From Burkholderia cepacia (GTDB lineage Bacteria; Pseudomonadota; Gammaproteobacteria; Burkholderiales; Burkholderiaceae), in contig NZ_CP073639.1 in assembly GCF_029962485.1 (NCBI RefSeq), forward strand, positions 310,001 through 374,000: 64,000 nt of DNA. Direction: 5' to 3'. The position numbers and the translations under genes are program-made. This document shows, piece after piece, positions 1 through 8,895 of the stretch. The stretch's first letter is position 1; the number at the start of each line of letters is the position of its first letter. Below the pieces are notes generated by a model. The model made no database searches. It was not told where the DNA came from and saw nothing but the letters and a program-made list of their open reading frames with translations.

Positions 1-2
1 CC

Positions 3-1718
3 GTCGCGCTGGAATGTAACGACTCGATGAAGGCGCGCTTCGCGCCGGACGCGAACACCTCGGTGATCGCCGTGAAGTCGTTCAAGGCCGGCGATCCGCT
101 GGTGCTGACGGCATCGGCTGCCACGTCCGCGACACCGGTGGCCGGCAGCGACCTGTGTCTCGTCAAGCTGAACGTGGGCCCCGGTCACGCGGGGCCGGCA
201 GGCGCGCCGTCGACGTCGGCCGGCATCGGCATGGAGATCTGGCTGCCTGCGCCGGCGAACTGGAATCACCGGATCCACAATCTCGGCGGTGGCGGCTGGC
301 AAGGCGGCGCGTATGACGACCCGACGCAGGTCGCGAGCGCCGGCGGCGTGCCGGGCGCGGCGACGATCGCGGCCGCCGAGGGCGCGGTGGTCGGCACGAC
401 GGATACGGGGCATGCCGTCCCGAACGGTTCGTTCGCGATGAATCCGGACGGCACGATCAACACGGCGCTGTGGAACGACTTCGCGCAGCGCAGCCTGCAC
501 GAACTGGCGCTCAAGACGAAGGCGCTGGTCGCCGCGTACTACGCGACGCCGCAGAAGTATGCGTACTGGGACGGCTGTTCGACGGGCGGCCGGCAGGGTT
601 ACAACGAGGTGCAGAACAACCCGTCCGACTACGACGGCTACCTGAATGGCGCGCCTGCCTTCAACTGGTCGAAGTTCATCACGGGCGAACTGTATCCGCA
701 GGTCGTCGCGCAAAGCGATTTCGGCGGCGCGACGCTGACCGATGCGCAGCAGTCGCTGCTGTCGGGGGCGGCGGTCAGCGCGTGCGATTCGGTGGGCGGC
801 CAGCATCTCGGTTACCTGATGGACCCGGCCCAGTGTCGTTACGATCCGACCCAGGACGCGACCGTGCTGTGCTCGGGCGTGAAGATCGGCGCCGTCACCG
901 GCACGAATACGACGGCCGCGTGCGTGACGGCCGCCCAGGCGACGGCCATGAACAAGACCTGGTACGGGATGACGCGCGACGGTTCGGTGCCGAGCCCCGC
1001 GGCCGACATCGGCACGGCCACGTCGCTCGCCAGCAACCAGCTGTGGTTCGGCCTCATGCGCGGCACGCTGACCGGTGCGCTGGCCGGCGCGTCGCCGTTC
1101 AGCATCTCGACCGACCTGGTCGCGCTGGAGCTGCAGGATCCGACGATCGCGGGCACGAACTTCACGAACGCGACCGGGAACGGCGCGAACAAGTGGAAGA
1201 GCCTGGGTTATGCCGGTCTCGCGAACGCCTACGACCAGGGGATCGCGCTGCAGCCGTCGTTCGGCAACATCAATACCGACAACCCGGACCTGTCGGGGCT
1301 CGTGAAGAGCGGTGCGAAGGTGCTGCATTACCACGGCCTGGCCGATCCGCTGATCACGCCGTCGGGCAGCATCAACTACTACGAACGCGTGGCGAGCCGG
1401 ATGGGCGGCATTCCCGCCGTGCAGCAGTTCGACCGGCTGTTCCTGGTTCCGGGCATGGGGCATTGCAGCGGCTATGGCGGTGTCAACGGCACGGCCGGCC
1501 CGGCGCAAACGGCCGATACGCTGCCGCTGCCGCATGCCGACCGCCAGGACCTGTACGCGCAGCTGGTCAACTGGGTCGAGAACGGCAACGCGCCTGCCAG
1601 CATCAAGCTGACGTCGGCGGACGGCAGCGCGAGCCAGCCCGTCTGCATGTATCCGACGAAGGCGACGTACAACGGTTCGGGGTCGATCAAGGACGCGGCG
1701 AACTATTCGTGCAAGTAA
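3..1718 (+). CDS. Tannase/feruloyl esterase family protein, 5' partial
   Basis: Secreted-type serine esterase of the tannase/feruloyl esterase family, which hydrolyses ester bonds of plant phenolics such as galloyl or feruloyl esters. The frame is open from the left edge; the first ATG is at 27, but family members start further upstream with a signal peptide, so the gene is cut by the window. Counting from the ATG at 27, the nucleophile elbow GCSTGGRQG puts the catalytic Ser near residue 185. Asp440 in HGLADPL and His479 in GMGHCSG complete the triad. The protein is rich in Cys, as expected for an exported enzyme with disulfides. The substrate cannot be read from sequence. Confidence 0.88.
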   Translation, partial: VALECNDSMKARFAPDANTSVIAVKSFKAGDPLVLTASAATSATPVAGSDLCLVKLNVGPGHAGPAGAPSTSAGIGMEIWLPAPANWNHRIHNLGGGGWQGGAYDDPTQVASAGGVPGAATIAAAEGAVVGTTDTGHAVPNGSFAMNPDGTINTALWNDFAQRSLHELALKTKALVAAYYATPQKYAYWDGCSTGGRQGYNEVQNNPSDYDGYLNGAPAFNWSKFITGELYPQVVAQSDFGGATLTDAQQSLLSGAAVSACDSVGGQHLGYLMDPAQCRYDPTQDATVLCSGVKIGAVTGTNTTAACVTAAQATAMNKTWYGMTRDGSVPSPAADIGTATSLASNQLWFGLMRGTLTGALAGASPFSISTDLVALELQDPTIAGTNFTNATGNGANKWKSLGYAGLANAYDQGIALQPSFGNINTDNPDLSGLVKSGAKVLHYHGLADPLITPSGSINYYERVASRMGGIPAVQQFDRLFLVPGMGHCSGYGGVNGTAGPAQTADTLPLPHADRQDLYAQLVNWVENGNAPASIKLTSADGSASQPVCMYPTKATYNGSGSIKDAANYSCK

Positions 1719-2073
1719 CGGCGGGCGACCGGATGCGCGCGGCGGAGCAGGCCGTGCGCATCCGCATTCCTGGCTGGCATCCATTTCGTGTCCTGCCATC
1801 CCTGCGGGCCAGCGGTGCCGTCAAAGTCATGCGGGATGAGAGTACGCTGATCGGGTCGTGCATCGACGAAGCCGGGTGCGTGGCCGCCGTGCGTCGGTGC
1901 AACCTGTGTCGCATTGGAACGACGACGGGTGTCCGGACGCGGCATGCGGATTGCTGCATGGCCCGCTCACCCGGCGGCCGTTGCCGGCGCTGTGTCGACA
2001 GCCGAACGACATGCATCCGGCGCGCACGGCTGTCGCCCTGACAGCCACGCAGCGTTTCATCCGGAGAAAACCG
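1719..2073. other. Intergenic stretch, no gene seen
   Basis: About 355 bases between the esterase and the next gene. Open frames exist on both strands, but none has a ribosome binding site or a protein-like composition. I see no clear terminator with a T-run. Confidence 0.5.
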
Positions 2074-2556
2074 ATGACCGAACGCCAGCCCCCCGATACG
2101 ACCGCTCCGCACGCGGAGCCCAGTGCGCACGACGCGCTCGAACACCTGCTCGGCAGCCTGCACCGGCACGGCTTCCTGCATTTCGCCAACGAGGTCGTCA
2201 GCGCGAACGCGCGGCTGGCCGACACGTTTGTCGACGCGCTCGACAAGCCGGGCATGCAAAGCGGGATGCAGAATCTCGCCGTTCTGCTCACAGCGCTGTC
2301 GCGCATTCCGCCCGAACAGTTCGGCAAGGCCGTGTTCGCGGCCGCCGACGCGCTGCATCATGTCGGCGCGTGGCAGCCGTCGCAGCACGAACACGTCGCG
2401 CCCGGCGTGCGCGGGGCTTACCGGCTGCTGCACGACGAAGCACTGTGGGATGCGCTGACGCCGTTGCTCGAGGGCCTGAAGGTGTTCGCACAAGGTCTCG
2501 CGCGCGATCCTCAGCCGCCCGTTACCGCGCCGGACGAGAAGACGACGGGTACGTAA
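2074..2556 (+). CDS. DUF1641-like helical protein
   Basis: A 160-residue soluble protein with no signal peptide or membrane segment. Residues about 20-110 form a run of amphipathic helices (LLGSLHRHGFLHFANEVV, then NLAVLLTALSRIPPEQFGKA) resembling the DUF1641 domain, whose members often accompany formate-dehydrogenase-type or other oxidoreductases. The function is unknown and the assignment is by pattern only. The ATG at 2074 was chosen because GGAGAAAA lies at the right distance. The frame is open further upstream, but that part is low-complexity Arg-rich sequence. The gene is convergent with the response regulator that follows. Confidence 0.6.
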   Translation: MTERQPPDTTAPHAEPSAHDALEHLLGSLHRHGFLHFANEVVSANARLADTFVDALDKPGMQSGMQNLAVLLTALSRIPPEQFGKAVFAAADALHHVGAWQPSQHEHVAPGVRGAYRLLHDEALWDALTPLLEGLKVFAQGLARDPQPPVTAPDEKTTGT

Positions 2557-2589
2557 TCCGAAGCACCGCACGTCGGCACACGCGCGGCG

Positions 2590-3300
2590 TCATTCCCACG
2601 CGTGCTTGCTGAACTGATAGCCCTTGGAGCGGATCGTCTTGATCCGTTTCGGCTCGGTCGCGTCGTCGCACAACTTGCGGCGCAGCTTCGAGATGCGGCC
2701 GTCGATCGAGCGATCGAGGCCGTCGAACGCGATGCCGCGCAGCAGCAACGTCAGGTCTGCGCGGCTGACCACTTCGCCGGCGCGGCACGCAAGGGCCCAA
2801 AGCAGGTCGAATTCGGTCGACGTCAGGCGCGGTACGCTGCCGTCGGGAAGGTGGACGCGGCGATCCGCGCGGTCGATCGAGAACTTGCCGAAGGTGAACC
2901 GCTGCGGCGAATCCGGCACGCAGTCGGCCGGCTGCGGGCGTACTCGCCGCAACTGCGCCTTGATCCGCGCGAGCAGGATGCGCGGCTCGACCGGCTTGCG
3001 AAGAAAGTCATCGGCGCCCAGTTCCAGGCCGAGCAGCTCGTCGAACGGCTCGTCGCGGGCCGTGACCATGATGACGACGCCGTCGTATTGCGTGCGTGCC
3101 GCGCGGCAAATCTCGAAGCCGTCCTTGCCCGGCAGGTTGATGTCGAGCAGCACCACGTCGGGGCGGGTCGCGACGATCGTCGCGGCGGCGCTGGCGCCGT
3201 CGAACAGCGTGTCCACCTGGTAATGATGCTTGCGCAGATAGTCGGCAATCAGCGCGGACAGAGGGACGTCGTCTTCGACGAGGAGGATTCGGATGGGCAT
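2590..3300 (-). CDS. OmpR/PhoB-family response regulator (RstA-like), orphan
   Basis: A 236-residue two-component response regulator. The N-terminal receiver domain (about 1-120) has the acidic pair Glu9/Asp10/Asp11, the phospho-acceptor Asp53 in LLDINLPG and the conserved Lys102 in LRKP. The C-terminal winged helix (about 140-232) has the OmpR-type signature STEFDLLWALA and ends with KRIKTIRSKGYQF. The closest resemblance is to RstA. No histidine kinase gene adjoins it on either side, so its partner must be encoded elsewhere. A 17-bp inverted repeat lies about 90 bases upstream and is a candidate autoregulatory site. Confidence 0.9.
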   Translation of the reverse strand: MPIRILLVEDDVPLSALIADYLRKHHYQVDTLFDGASAAATIVATRPDVVLLDINLPGKDGFEICRAARTQYDGVVIMVTARDEPFDELLGLELGADDFLRKPVEPRILLARIKAQLRRVRPQPADCVPDSPQRFTFGKFSIDRADRRVHLPDGSVPRLTSTEFDLLWALACRAGEVVSRADLTLLLRGIAFDGLDRSIDGRISKLRRKLCDDATEPKRIKTIRSKGYQFSKHAWE

Positions 3301-3812
3301 CGCTGAACGAGGGGGTAAAACGGGAAAGTGGCGAGCGGTCAGGCCCAGTCCGAACGCGCGGTAGCCGACGCGACGTGCATGTTACTGCGCAACATTCCGA
3401 CGGAATGTGACGAAATCTGATTCGTTCGGTGAGCGTATCGATGTGGAAATCGCAGCTGGCTGGCGGAGCAGTGAATGGCTGGCGACTCGGCGGCGTGCGT
3501 CCGGTCGAAACGGTTCGGCGCGATATCCGGCGCGGGGCCGGCGCGGATGCACGATCAGGCATCCTTCAGACGAAAACGTTTGCGGAAATCCGTTGCACCG
3601 AACGTCGCCCGCATGGGCGGAACCGAGGCCAGGCAAGGTTACTCGACATATCATTACAAAATATTACCAACATCGCCGAGTATCCGTCCCTACAATTGCA
3701 GCACCTGCCACGTGCTGCATGATGGACCGCGATTCGTTGGTGTCCCGGCCGTATTACGCGCTGGCGCTCGCCGGGCAGGCAAGCGGGCTGCGTGTCATTG
3801 ACGGGGAATGAA
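3301..3812. other. Intergenic region between divergent genes
   Basis: About 510 bases separating the minus-strand response regulator from the next plus-strand gene. Apart from the inverted repeat at 3392-3408 and an AT-rich patch near 3650-3690 that could hold a promoter, I see nothing. The open frames here are Arg/Ser-rich and lack ribosome binding sites. Confidence 0.5.
3392..3408. promoter_or_regulatory. 17-bp inverted repeat upstream of the response regulator
   Basis: ACATTCC-GAC-GGAATGT has perfect 7-base arms around a 3-base centre, about 92 bases upstream of the response regulator start. Its size and position suit a dimeric regulator's operator. Which protein binds is inference. Confidence 0.45.
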
Positions 3813-4193
3813 ATGACGCCGTTGCAAGTCGTCCAGCGTCTCGATGCGCTCACGAACGCGATCGAAATCGCGGTGGCGCGGGCCGACTGGAGCGAGGCCG
3901 TTCAGGCCGCTGACGCGCGTTTGAAGTTCGTGATTGCGCTTGCGCCCGAACCACCCGACGAGGTGCTGGCGGCGCTCAGGCGCATGCAGGAGATCGACGT
4001 CCGGATCTCCGCGGTCGCACGCGACACGTTGCAGGTGCGCGTTGCCGAAAGCCGGGTTGCGTTGCACGAAACCCGCGCGGCGATGAACGCGCTGAAGGCG
4101 AAACAGCAGCCGCTCGGGGTGGGCGCTGCAGCATCGCGCCGTGCTGCCCGCACGGGCATCCGATCCAATTCCCGCCCTGCAACACGAAGCTGA
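3813..4193 (+). CDS. Small helical protein, FliT-like pattern
   Basis: A 126-residue protein, helical over residues 3-95. The opening (LDALTNAIEIAVARADW then ARLKFVIAL) and a mid-protein DVRI motif recall the flagellar chaperone FliT, but the similarity is weak and no flagellar gene is in the window. The last 30 residues are basic and disordered. The ATG at 3813 follows GGGGAATGA. A slightly earlier start is possible in the same frame. The next gene starts 23 bases downstream on the same strand, so the two may be co-transcribed. Function not established. Confidence 0.55.
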   Translation: MTPLQVVQRLDALTNAIEIAVARADWSEAVQAADARLKFVIALAPEPPDEVLAALRRMQEIDVRISAVARDTLQVRVAESRVALHETRAAMNALKAKQQPLGVGAAASRRAARTGIRSNSRPATRS

Positions 4194-4216
4194 TATTCGC
4201 TTCCTTCGGGAGTGGC

Positions 4217-4438
4217 ATGAGATTCAGAAAACGCACCAGCTATGTCAATGCAACACGGTGGTTCGCCGAGGGCGATCATGACCGGGTGGAGAGCCGTCAC
4301 GGCAACTGGGCCGTCGCGACGCCCGAAGGCTGGCGCTCGGTGAAGCCGGGCGACTGGATCCTGCTCGATGAATGCGGAAACTGCTGGCCGATGGACAACA
4401 GCCTCTTCAAGCATTTCTACGAACCGGCAGCGGAGTGA
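4217..4438 (+). CDS. 73-residue phage-type small protein
   Basis: A 73-residue protein. Its plan, a basic start with an aromatic-rich first strand, a PGDWILLDECGN turn, WPMDNSLFKHFYEPA and then the end, matches small proteins common in prophages, which end with a GDWI...G...P...F...YEP pattern and have no known function. It probably forms a small beta barrel. An identical layout is also found as isolated chromosomal genes in proteobacteria. It follows the preceding small gene closely. Nothing else phage-like is next to it, so it may be a domesticated leftover. Confidence 0.6.
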   Translation: MRFRKRTSYVNATRWFAEGDHDRVESRHGNWAVATPEGWRSVKPGDWILLDECGNCWPMDNSLFKHFYEPAAE

Positions 4439-4469
4439 CCCGGCCGCCGGGTCGACGCGGTGCCCGCGC

Positions 4470-5009
4470 CTATCGGCTTTTACGCGAGAACAGCAACGAA
4501 TCGGCGTCGTTGAAGCGGATGCGTTCCGGCTCGCCATAACCGGCCTTCTCCGCCACGCGGATCGACGCGACATTCGTCGGTGCGATCAGGCACACGCTGC
4601 GCTCGAACCGCTGCTGCCCGTCGAGCCACGCCAGCGCGGCCGCAAGCGCCTCGGTTGCGTAGCCCTTGCCGTGCGCCCAGGTCGCGAGCGCCCAGCCGGC
4701 TTCCGGCACGCCGCGCACCGACGGCTCGATGTTCCGGTGGAAATCCGCGAAGCCGAGATCGCCGACATAACGACCCGATGCCTTCTCGCGAATCGCCCAG
4801 TAGCCGTAGCCGAGCAGCGGCCACAGGCCGCGATACGCGAGCATGCGCATCCACGAATCGCGCGGCGCGGACGGCTCGCCGTTGAAGATGTGCGCGACAA
4901 CAGCCGGTTCCGCCCACATCGTGGCGAGCGCGTCGAAGTCGCCGAGCGGATGGCCTTCGAGGACGAGACGGGGCGTGTCGAGAACGGGCGGGGAAGAGAC
5001 AGGCGGCAT
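4470..5009 (-). CDS. GNAT family N-acetyltransferase (RimJ/RimL type)
   Basis: A 179-residue acetyltransferase that moves an acetyl group from acetyl-CoA to an amine. The RimJ/RimL layout is visible: TPRLVLEGHPLGDFDAL at the start, then YVGDLGFADF, VPEAGWALATWAHGKGYATEAL (the acetyl-CoA pyrophosphate loop) and a C-terminal NVASIRVAEKAGY, the classic family motif. The substrate may be a protein N-terminus or a small molecule and cannot be decided. It stands alone, convergent with the small gene to its left and divergent from the AraC regulator. Confidence 0.88.
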   Translation of the reverse strand: MPPVSSPPVLDTPRLVLEGHPLGDFDALATMWAEPAVVAHIFNGEPSAPRDSWMRMLAYRGLWPLLGYGYWAIREKASGRYVGDLGFADFHRNIEPSVRGVPEAGWALATWAHGKGYATEALAAALAWLDGQQRFERSVCLIAPTNVASIRVAEKAGYGEPERIRFNDADSLLFSRKSR

Positions 5010-5180
5010 CGAGGTTTCCGGAACAGAGTTGAACAGAACAGCCAGACCGTCAAAGCGCGGAAATCATATCAAAACCCCTGAACGACGGTGGCGGCATGAC
5101 GATCGGATCCCGCTTCCCGCGCGATAATCGTAATCTCGTGCGGCATGTGCCGCACGACCGGCTCGCCTTCACCACTCAAC

Positions 5181-6179
5181 ATGACGCTCGAATCCGACTG
5201 GCTCAGCCGCTTGATGGCGCTCGTCACGGTCACGGGGAAGCTCGAGATCCGCTGCGCGTTCGGCGCGCCGTGGGCGATCGCGTACGAGCGCTCGCCCGCG
5301 TGCGAGATTCCGTATCACGTCGTGCTGCGCGGCCGCGCGATCCTCGAGAATCCCGATGACGGCGCCGTGCACGAACTCGGCAGCGGCGACATCGTGCTGT
5401 TTCCGCACGGCTCGCCGCACGTGCTGCACGACGGCAGCGGGCTGCCGCCGGTGCCGGCCTTCAAGCGGCCGGGCGGTCACGTCCTCATCGGCGAGAACGC
5501 GGGCACCGGCGAGCGGCTCGACATGCTGTGCGGCCGTTTCGTGGTGGCGCCGCCGCACGACCGGCTGATCCGGCGCCACTTGCCGCCGGATCTCGTCGTG
5601 CGTGCGGCGGCGGACAGCCGAATGCCCGATGCGCTGGCCGTCACCGCCCGGCTGACGGCACTCGTGGAGTTGATGCGTGCCGAGTCGCTCGAACAGCAGC
5701 TCGGCGGCCTCGCGATCCTGAATGCGTTGTCGGCGGCGCTGTTCGCGCTCGCGCTGCGCGCAATCAGTGAAACGGGCCAGGCGCCGACCGGCCTGCTTGC
5801 GCTGGCCGGCCATCCGCGCCTCGCGCCCGCGATCGTCGCGATGCTCGACGAGCCCGCGCGGCCGTGGACGCTGCCCGAGCTGGCCGGGTTGTGCAGCATG
5901 TCGCGCGCGACCTTCATGCGTCATTTCCAGTCGAAGCTCGGGCATTCGGCAGCCGACCTGTTGACCGATATCCGGATGAGTCTTGCCGCGAACGCACTAC
6001 GCCAGCCGTCGACCAGCGCCGAGGCCGTGGCGTCCGAGGTCGGCTATCAGTCGGTGGCTGCGTTTCGGCGCGTGTTTACGCGCTGGGCGGGCATGACGCC
6101 GGGCGACTGGCGGCGCCAGTCGATGGGTGAACTGCGCGATGCGGCGACGCCGGTCGACGACGAGACCGACGCGGAGTAG
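5181..6179 (+). CDS. AraC family regulator with N-terminal cupin domain
   Basis: A 332-residue transcription regulator. Residues about 1-185 form the cupin (AraC-binding-like, Cupin_6) sensor, with the usual opening LSRLMALVTVTGKLEIRC, then IPYHVVLRGRA and DIVLFPHGSPHVL. The C-terminal 100 residues hold two helix-turn-helix motifs, LAGLCSMSRATFMRHFQSKL and VASEVGYQSVAAFRRVFTRW. The ATG at 5181 fits the usual family start; an ATG at 5145 in the same frame would add 12 residues unlike the family. Members usually sense a small molecule and control an adjacent oxidoreductase or efflux gene. No target is obvious here. Confidence 0.86.
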   Translation: MTLESDWLSRLMALVTVTGKLEIRCAFGAPWAIAYERSPACEIPYHVVLRGRAILENPDDGAVHELGSGDIVLFPHGSPHVLHDGSGLPPVPAFKRPGGHVLIGENAGTGERLDMLCGRFVVAPPHDRLIRRHLPPDLVVRAAADSRMPDALAVTARLTALVELMRAESLEQQLGGLAILNALSAALFALALRAISETGQAPTGLLALAGHPRLAPAIVAMLDEPARPWTLPELAGLCSMSRATFMRHFQSKLGHSAADLLTDIRMSLAANALRQPSTSAEAVASEVGYQSVAAFRRVFTRWAGMTPGDWRRQSMGELRDAATPVDDETDAE

Positions 6180-6269
6180 GCCCGCTGCGGGCAGCGCCTG
6201 CCGCGAGCATCGGATTACCCGTTGCGCGTGCGGCATGCCGCATGAAACAAGGACAGGGAGAAGCAGGAC

Positions 6270-7175
6270 ATGGATCGACTCACGGCAATGGAAACCTACG
6301 TTAGCGTCGTGGAGGCGGGTTCGTTCTCGGCGGCCGCGAAGCGGATGAATCTCGGACAGCCGGCGATCTCGAAGTCGATCGCGCAGCTCGAGGAGCGGCT
6401 CGGCGTGCGTCTGTTGCTGCGTTCGACGCGCGGGCTGACGACGACCGACGCCGGCCAACGTTTCTATGAACACGCGAAGGTGGCGATCCGCGAGGCCGAC
6501 CGGGCCGAGCACGTCGTGCGCGATGCGTCCGCGAGCCTGTCCGGCAAGCTGCGCGTGAGCGCGGCCGTCAGCTTCACGTGCCTGCACGTGCTGCCGAAAC
6601 TCGACACGTTCCTGAGCCGTCATCCCGATCTGGAGATCGACCTCGGGCTCGACGATCGCAACATCGACCTGCTCGAAGAGGGCACCGACGTCGCGCTGCG
6701 AATGGGCACGCTGATCGATTCGTCGATGATCGCGCGCCGCATTGCGCGCAGCCCGCGGCTCGTCGTCGGCACACCGGCGTATTTCGAGCGGGCCGGTGTC
6801 CCGCAATCGCCGGCTGATCTCGCCGGTCACCAGGCGATCGTGTATGCGCAACGCGGCGGCGGCGAAGCGTGGTCGTTTAGCCGCAACGGTGCCGAGGTCG
6901 CGGTGGCCGTGTCCGGGCGCCTGCGCGTGAGCGCGGCCGAAGGGATGCGGACCGCCGTGATCGGCGGCATGGGGCTGGCGGTCGCGTCGCGCTGGATGTT
7001 CTCGCCCGAGCTCGCGTCCGGTGCCGTTCAGGCGGTGCTGACCGACTGGGCGCTGCCGCCGGTCGACCTGTGGGCGGTGTTTCCGGCCGGCCGCCTGGTC
7101 ACCGCGCGCGCTCGTGCGTTCATCGAATTCGTCGAGCAGGCGCTGGCGGAAGGCGAGCCCGCACCGGCGCCGTGA
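6270..7175 (+). CDS. LysR family transcriptional regulator
   Basis: A 301-residue LysR-type regulator. The N-terminal winged helix reads METYVSVVEAGSFSAAAKR then QPAISKSIAQLEERLGVRL and RSTRGLTTTDAG, and residues about 90-295 form the periplasmic-binding-like effector domain. It belongs to the large subgroup typified by regulators of short-chain dehydrogenases and quinone reductases. An AGGGAGAAG precedes the ATG. The SDR gene to its right is convergent and ends 40 bases away. The regulator may act on that gene or on the thiol peroxidase operon behind it, where a T-N11-A palindrome exists at 8786-8804. Confidence 0.9.
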   Translation: MDRLTAMETYVSVVEAGSFSAAAKRMNLGQPAISKSIAQLEERLGVRLLLRSTRGLTTTDAGQRFYEHAKVAIREADRAEHVVRDASASLSGKLRVSAAVSFTCLHVLPKLDTFLSRHPDLEIDLGLDDRNIDLLEEGTDVALRMGTLIDSSMIARRIARSPRLVVGTPAYFERAGVPQSPADLAGHQAIVYAQRGGGEAWSFSRNGAEVAVAVSGRLRVSAAEGMRTAVIGGMGLAVASRWMFSPELASGAVQAVLTDWALPPVDLWAVFPAGRLVTARARAFIEFVEQALAEGEPAPAP

Positions 7176-7214
7176 AGGCTGCCGCTACGGCCGGCACGAG
7201 CGCGCCGCTGCTGC

Positions 7215-7931
7215 TCAGAACGGCGCTTTGCCGATCGACGCGCCGCCGTCGACGTAGAGCGTTTGCCCCGTCATGAAGCCGGCGTCGTCCGACAGCAGGA
7301 ACGCGATCGTCGCCGCGATCTCGTCGGGCTGGCCGAAGCGGCCCATCGGCACGGCGGCGAGATAGCGCCGTTCGCCTTCGCTGCCGGGCGCGTTGTTCGC
7401 GCGGAACAGTTCCGTTTCGGTCGGCCCGGGCGCCACCGCGTTCACGGTGATGCCGGTGCCCGCGAGTTCCAGCGCCCACGATCGCGAGAAGCTCATGAGC
7501 GCGGCTTTCGCGGCAGCATACGCGGTGCGCTGCACGATGCCGAGCACGGTCAGGCTCGACAGGTTGACGATCCGCCCCCAGCCGCGCTCACGCATGCCGG
7601 GCAGCAGCGCCTGCACGGTCTGGATGGCCGGATGCAGGTTCAGCGCGAGCACGTCGTCGAGGTCGCCGAGCGTCACGTCGTCGACGGACTGCGCACGCAC
7701 GAGGCCGACGTTGTTCACGACGCCGTCGATCGCGTGCCGCTGCACGAGCGCGTGCAGCGCGGCGTCGGTCGCGTGGCGGTTGGCGAGATCGACGCGCACG
7801 AGTTCACCCGGGAATGGCGCGTCGTCACGCGCGAGGCCGATGACGCGATGGCCGGTGCGCACGAGCCGTTCGGACAACGCGCGCCCGATTCCCCTGGTTG
7901 CGCCGGTGACGAGAAAGGTACGTGAAGTCAT
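7215..7931 (-). CDS. SDR family oxidoreductase
   Basis: A 238-residue short-chain dehydrogenase/reductase. It has the Rossmann glycine motif TGATRGIG (about residues 9-16), NNVGLV for the NAG-type motif, and the catalytic triad Ser (VNLSSLTV), Tyr and Lys (YAAAKAAL). AVAPGPTETELF and LYVDGGASIG close the fold. The likely cofactor is NADP(H), because basic residues follow the first strand. The ATG at 7931 is preceded by GGA; an upstream in-frame TTG is less likely. It lies 66 bases downstream of the peroxidase-like gene on the same strand, so the two probably form an operon. Confidence 0.9.
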   Translation of the reverse strand: MTSRTFLVTGATRGIGRALSERLVRTGHRVIGLARDDAPFPGELVRVDLANRHATDAALHALVQRHAIDGVVNNVGLVRAQSVDDVTLGDLDDVLALNLHPAIQTVQALLPGMRERGWGRIVNLSSLTVLGIVQRTAYAAAKAALMSFSRSWALELAGTGITVNAVAPGPTETELFRANNAPGSEGERRYLAAVPMGRFGQPDEIAATIAFLLSDDAGFMTGQTLYVDGGASIGKAPF

Positions 7932-7997
7932 GAAGGATTCCAAACGAAAAGCATCGGAACGCGTGCCGTGCCGCGCACGGCGGCGCGGCGCATCGCG

Positions 7998-8666
7998 TCA
8001 CGCGTGCATGGCCTTGTCGATGACCGGGAACATGTCCGACGGATCGGGGCGATGCGTGTAGTCGGGATTGACTTCCGAATACAGCACGATGCCGTCCTGT
8101 CCGATCACGTAGCGTGCCGGCATCGGCAGCGTCCAGCCCGGATCGTTGTTGAAGGCGGGCAGGTCGTTCTTCAGTGCCTTGTACAGGTCGACCAGATAGT
8201 CGGGCAGGTTGAAGCGCAAACCGAACGCGGCGCCCGTCTCGCCGTTCACGTCGCCGAGCACCGGGAAGTCGAGATGGTTCGTACGCACCGATTTGCGGCT
8301 GTTCACGGCCGTTTGCGGCGAGATCGCAACCACGTTCGCGCCAAGCGCGTTGAGCTGCGGCAGCGCTTCGTTCAGCGCCTGCAGTTCGAGGTTGCAATAC
8401 GGGCACCAGACGCCGCGATAGAACGTGACGACCAGCGGCCCCTTCGCGAGCAACTCGGTCGACGACACCTCGTTGCCGTCCTGGTCCCTCAGGCGGAACG
8501 TCGGCGCGCGGTCGCCGGCCTTGATCGCACGGGCGGCCTGGCCGCTCGCGATCAGCTCGGCCGTCGCGCGTTCCATGATCGGGTGGATTTCCGGCGGCGC
8601 GTAATACGGCGGCTTGCCGGCCTTGAAGTCGGCCTTGAATGCGTCGAGTTTGTCCTGGAGCGACAT
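7998..8666 (-). CDS. Peroxiredoxin-like AhpC/TSA family protein
   Basis: A 222-residue thioredoxin-fold protein of the AhpC/TSA superfamily. The active site sits in VVTFYRGVWCPYCNLEL, giving a CxxC pair at Cys88 and Cys91, more like a bacterioferritin-comigratory or thioredoxin-like peroxidase than 2-Cys AhpC. It probably reduces organic or hydrogen peroxides. The ATG at 8666 has AGGAGA at the right spacing. The frame runs open another 57 codons upstream, but that part is low complexity. It likely heads an operon with the SDR gene. A 19-bp palindrome lies about 120 bases upstream. Confidence 0.87.
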   Translation of the reverse strand: MSLQDKLDAFKADFKAGKPPYYAPPEIHPIMERATAELIASGQAARAIKAGDRAPTFRLRDQDGNEVSSTELLAKGPLVVTFYRGVWCPYCNLELQALNEALPQLNALGANVVAISPQTAVNSRKSVRTNHLDFPVLGDVNGETGAAFGLRFNLPDYLVDLYKALKNDLPAFNNDPGWTLPMPARYVIGQDGIVLYSEVNPDYTHRPDPSDMFPVIDKAMHA

Positions 8667-8785
8667 GGCGAATCTCCTGTGCGTGGATGGAAGTCCGTTA
8701 GCTGGGCGGCGAGCGAGCGGCTCGTCGTGGAACCCATCTTCGGAGAAGCGCGGCCGCGCCGGTAGCGGGCGCGGACTCATAACTT

Positions 8786-8804
8786 CCATTCCCGGCGGGA
8801 ATGG
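8786..8804. promoter_or_regulatory. Perfect 19-bp palindrome upstream of the peroxidase-like gene
   Basis: CCATTCCCG-G-CGGGAATGG has perfect 9-base arms with a single central base. It contains a T-N11-A core, the LysR binding form. It lies about 120 bases upstream of the peroxidase-like gene and about 90 bases beyond the end of the next minus-strand gene. It could be an operator or, less likely, a transcription-stopping hairpin, since no T-run follows. Confidence 0.5.
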
Positions 8805-8895
8805 CAACGGCGCATCCCGTGCCGCGGCTGTCATCAATGCGACGCGCCCGTCACGGCGGCAAGGCCGGCGGCGGGCGCGATCGCGGCAGCGGCGC

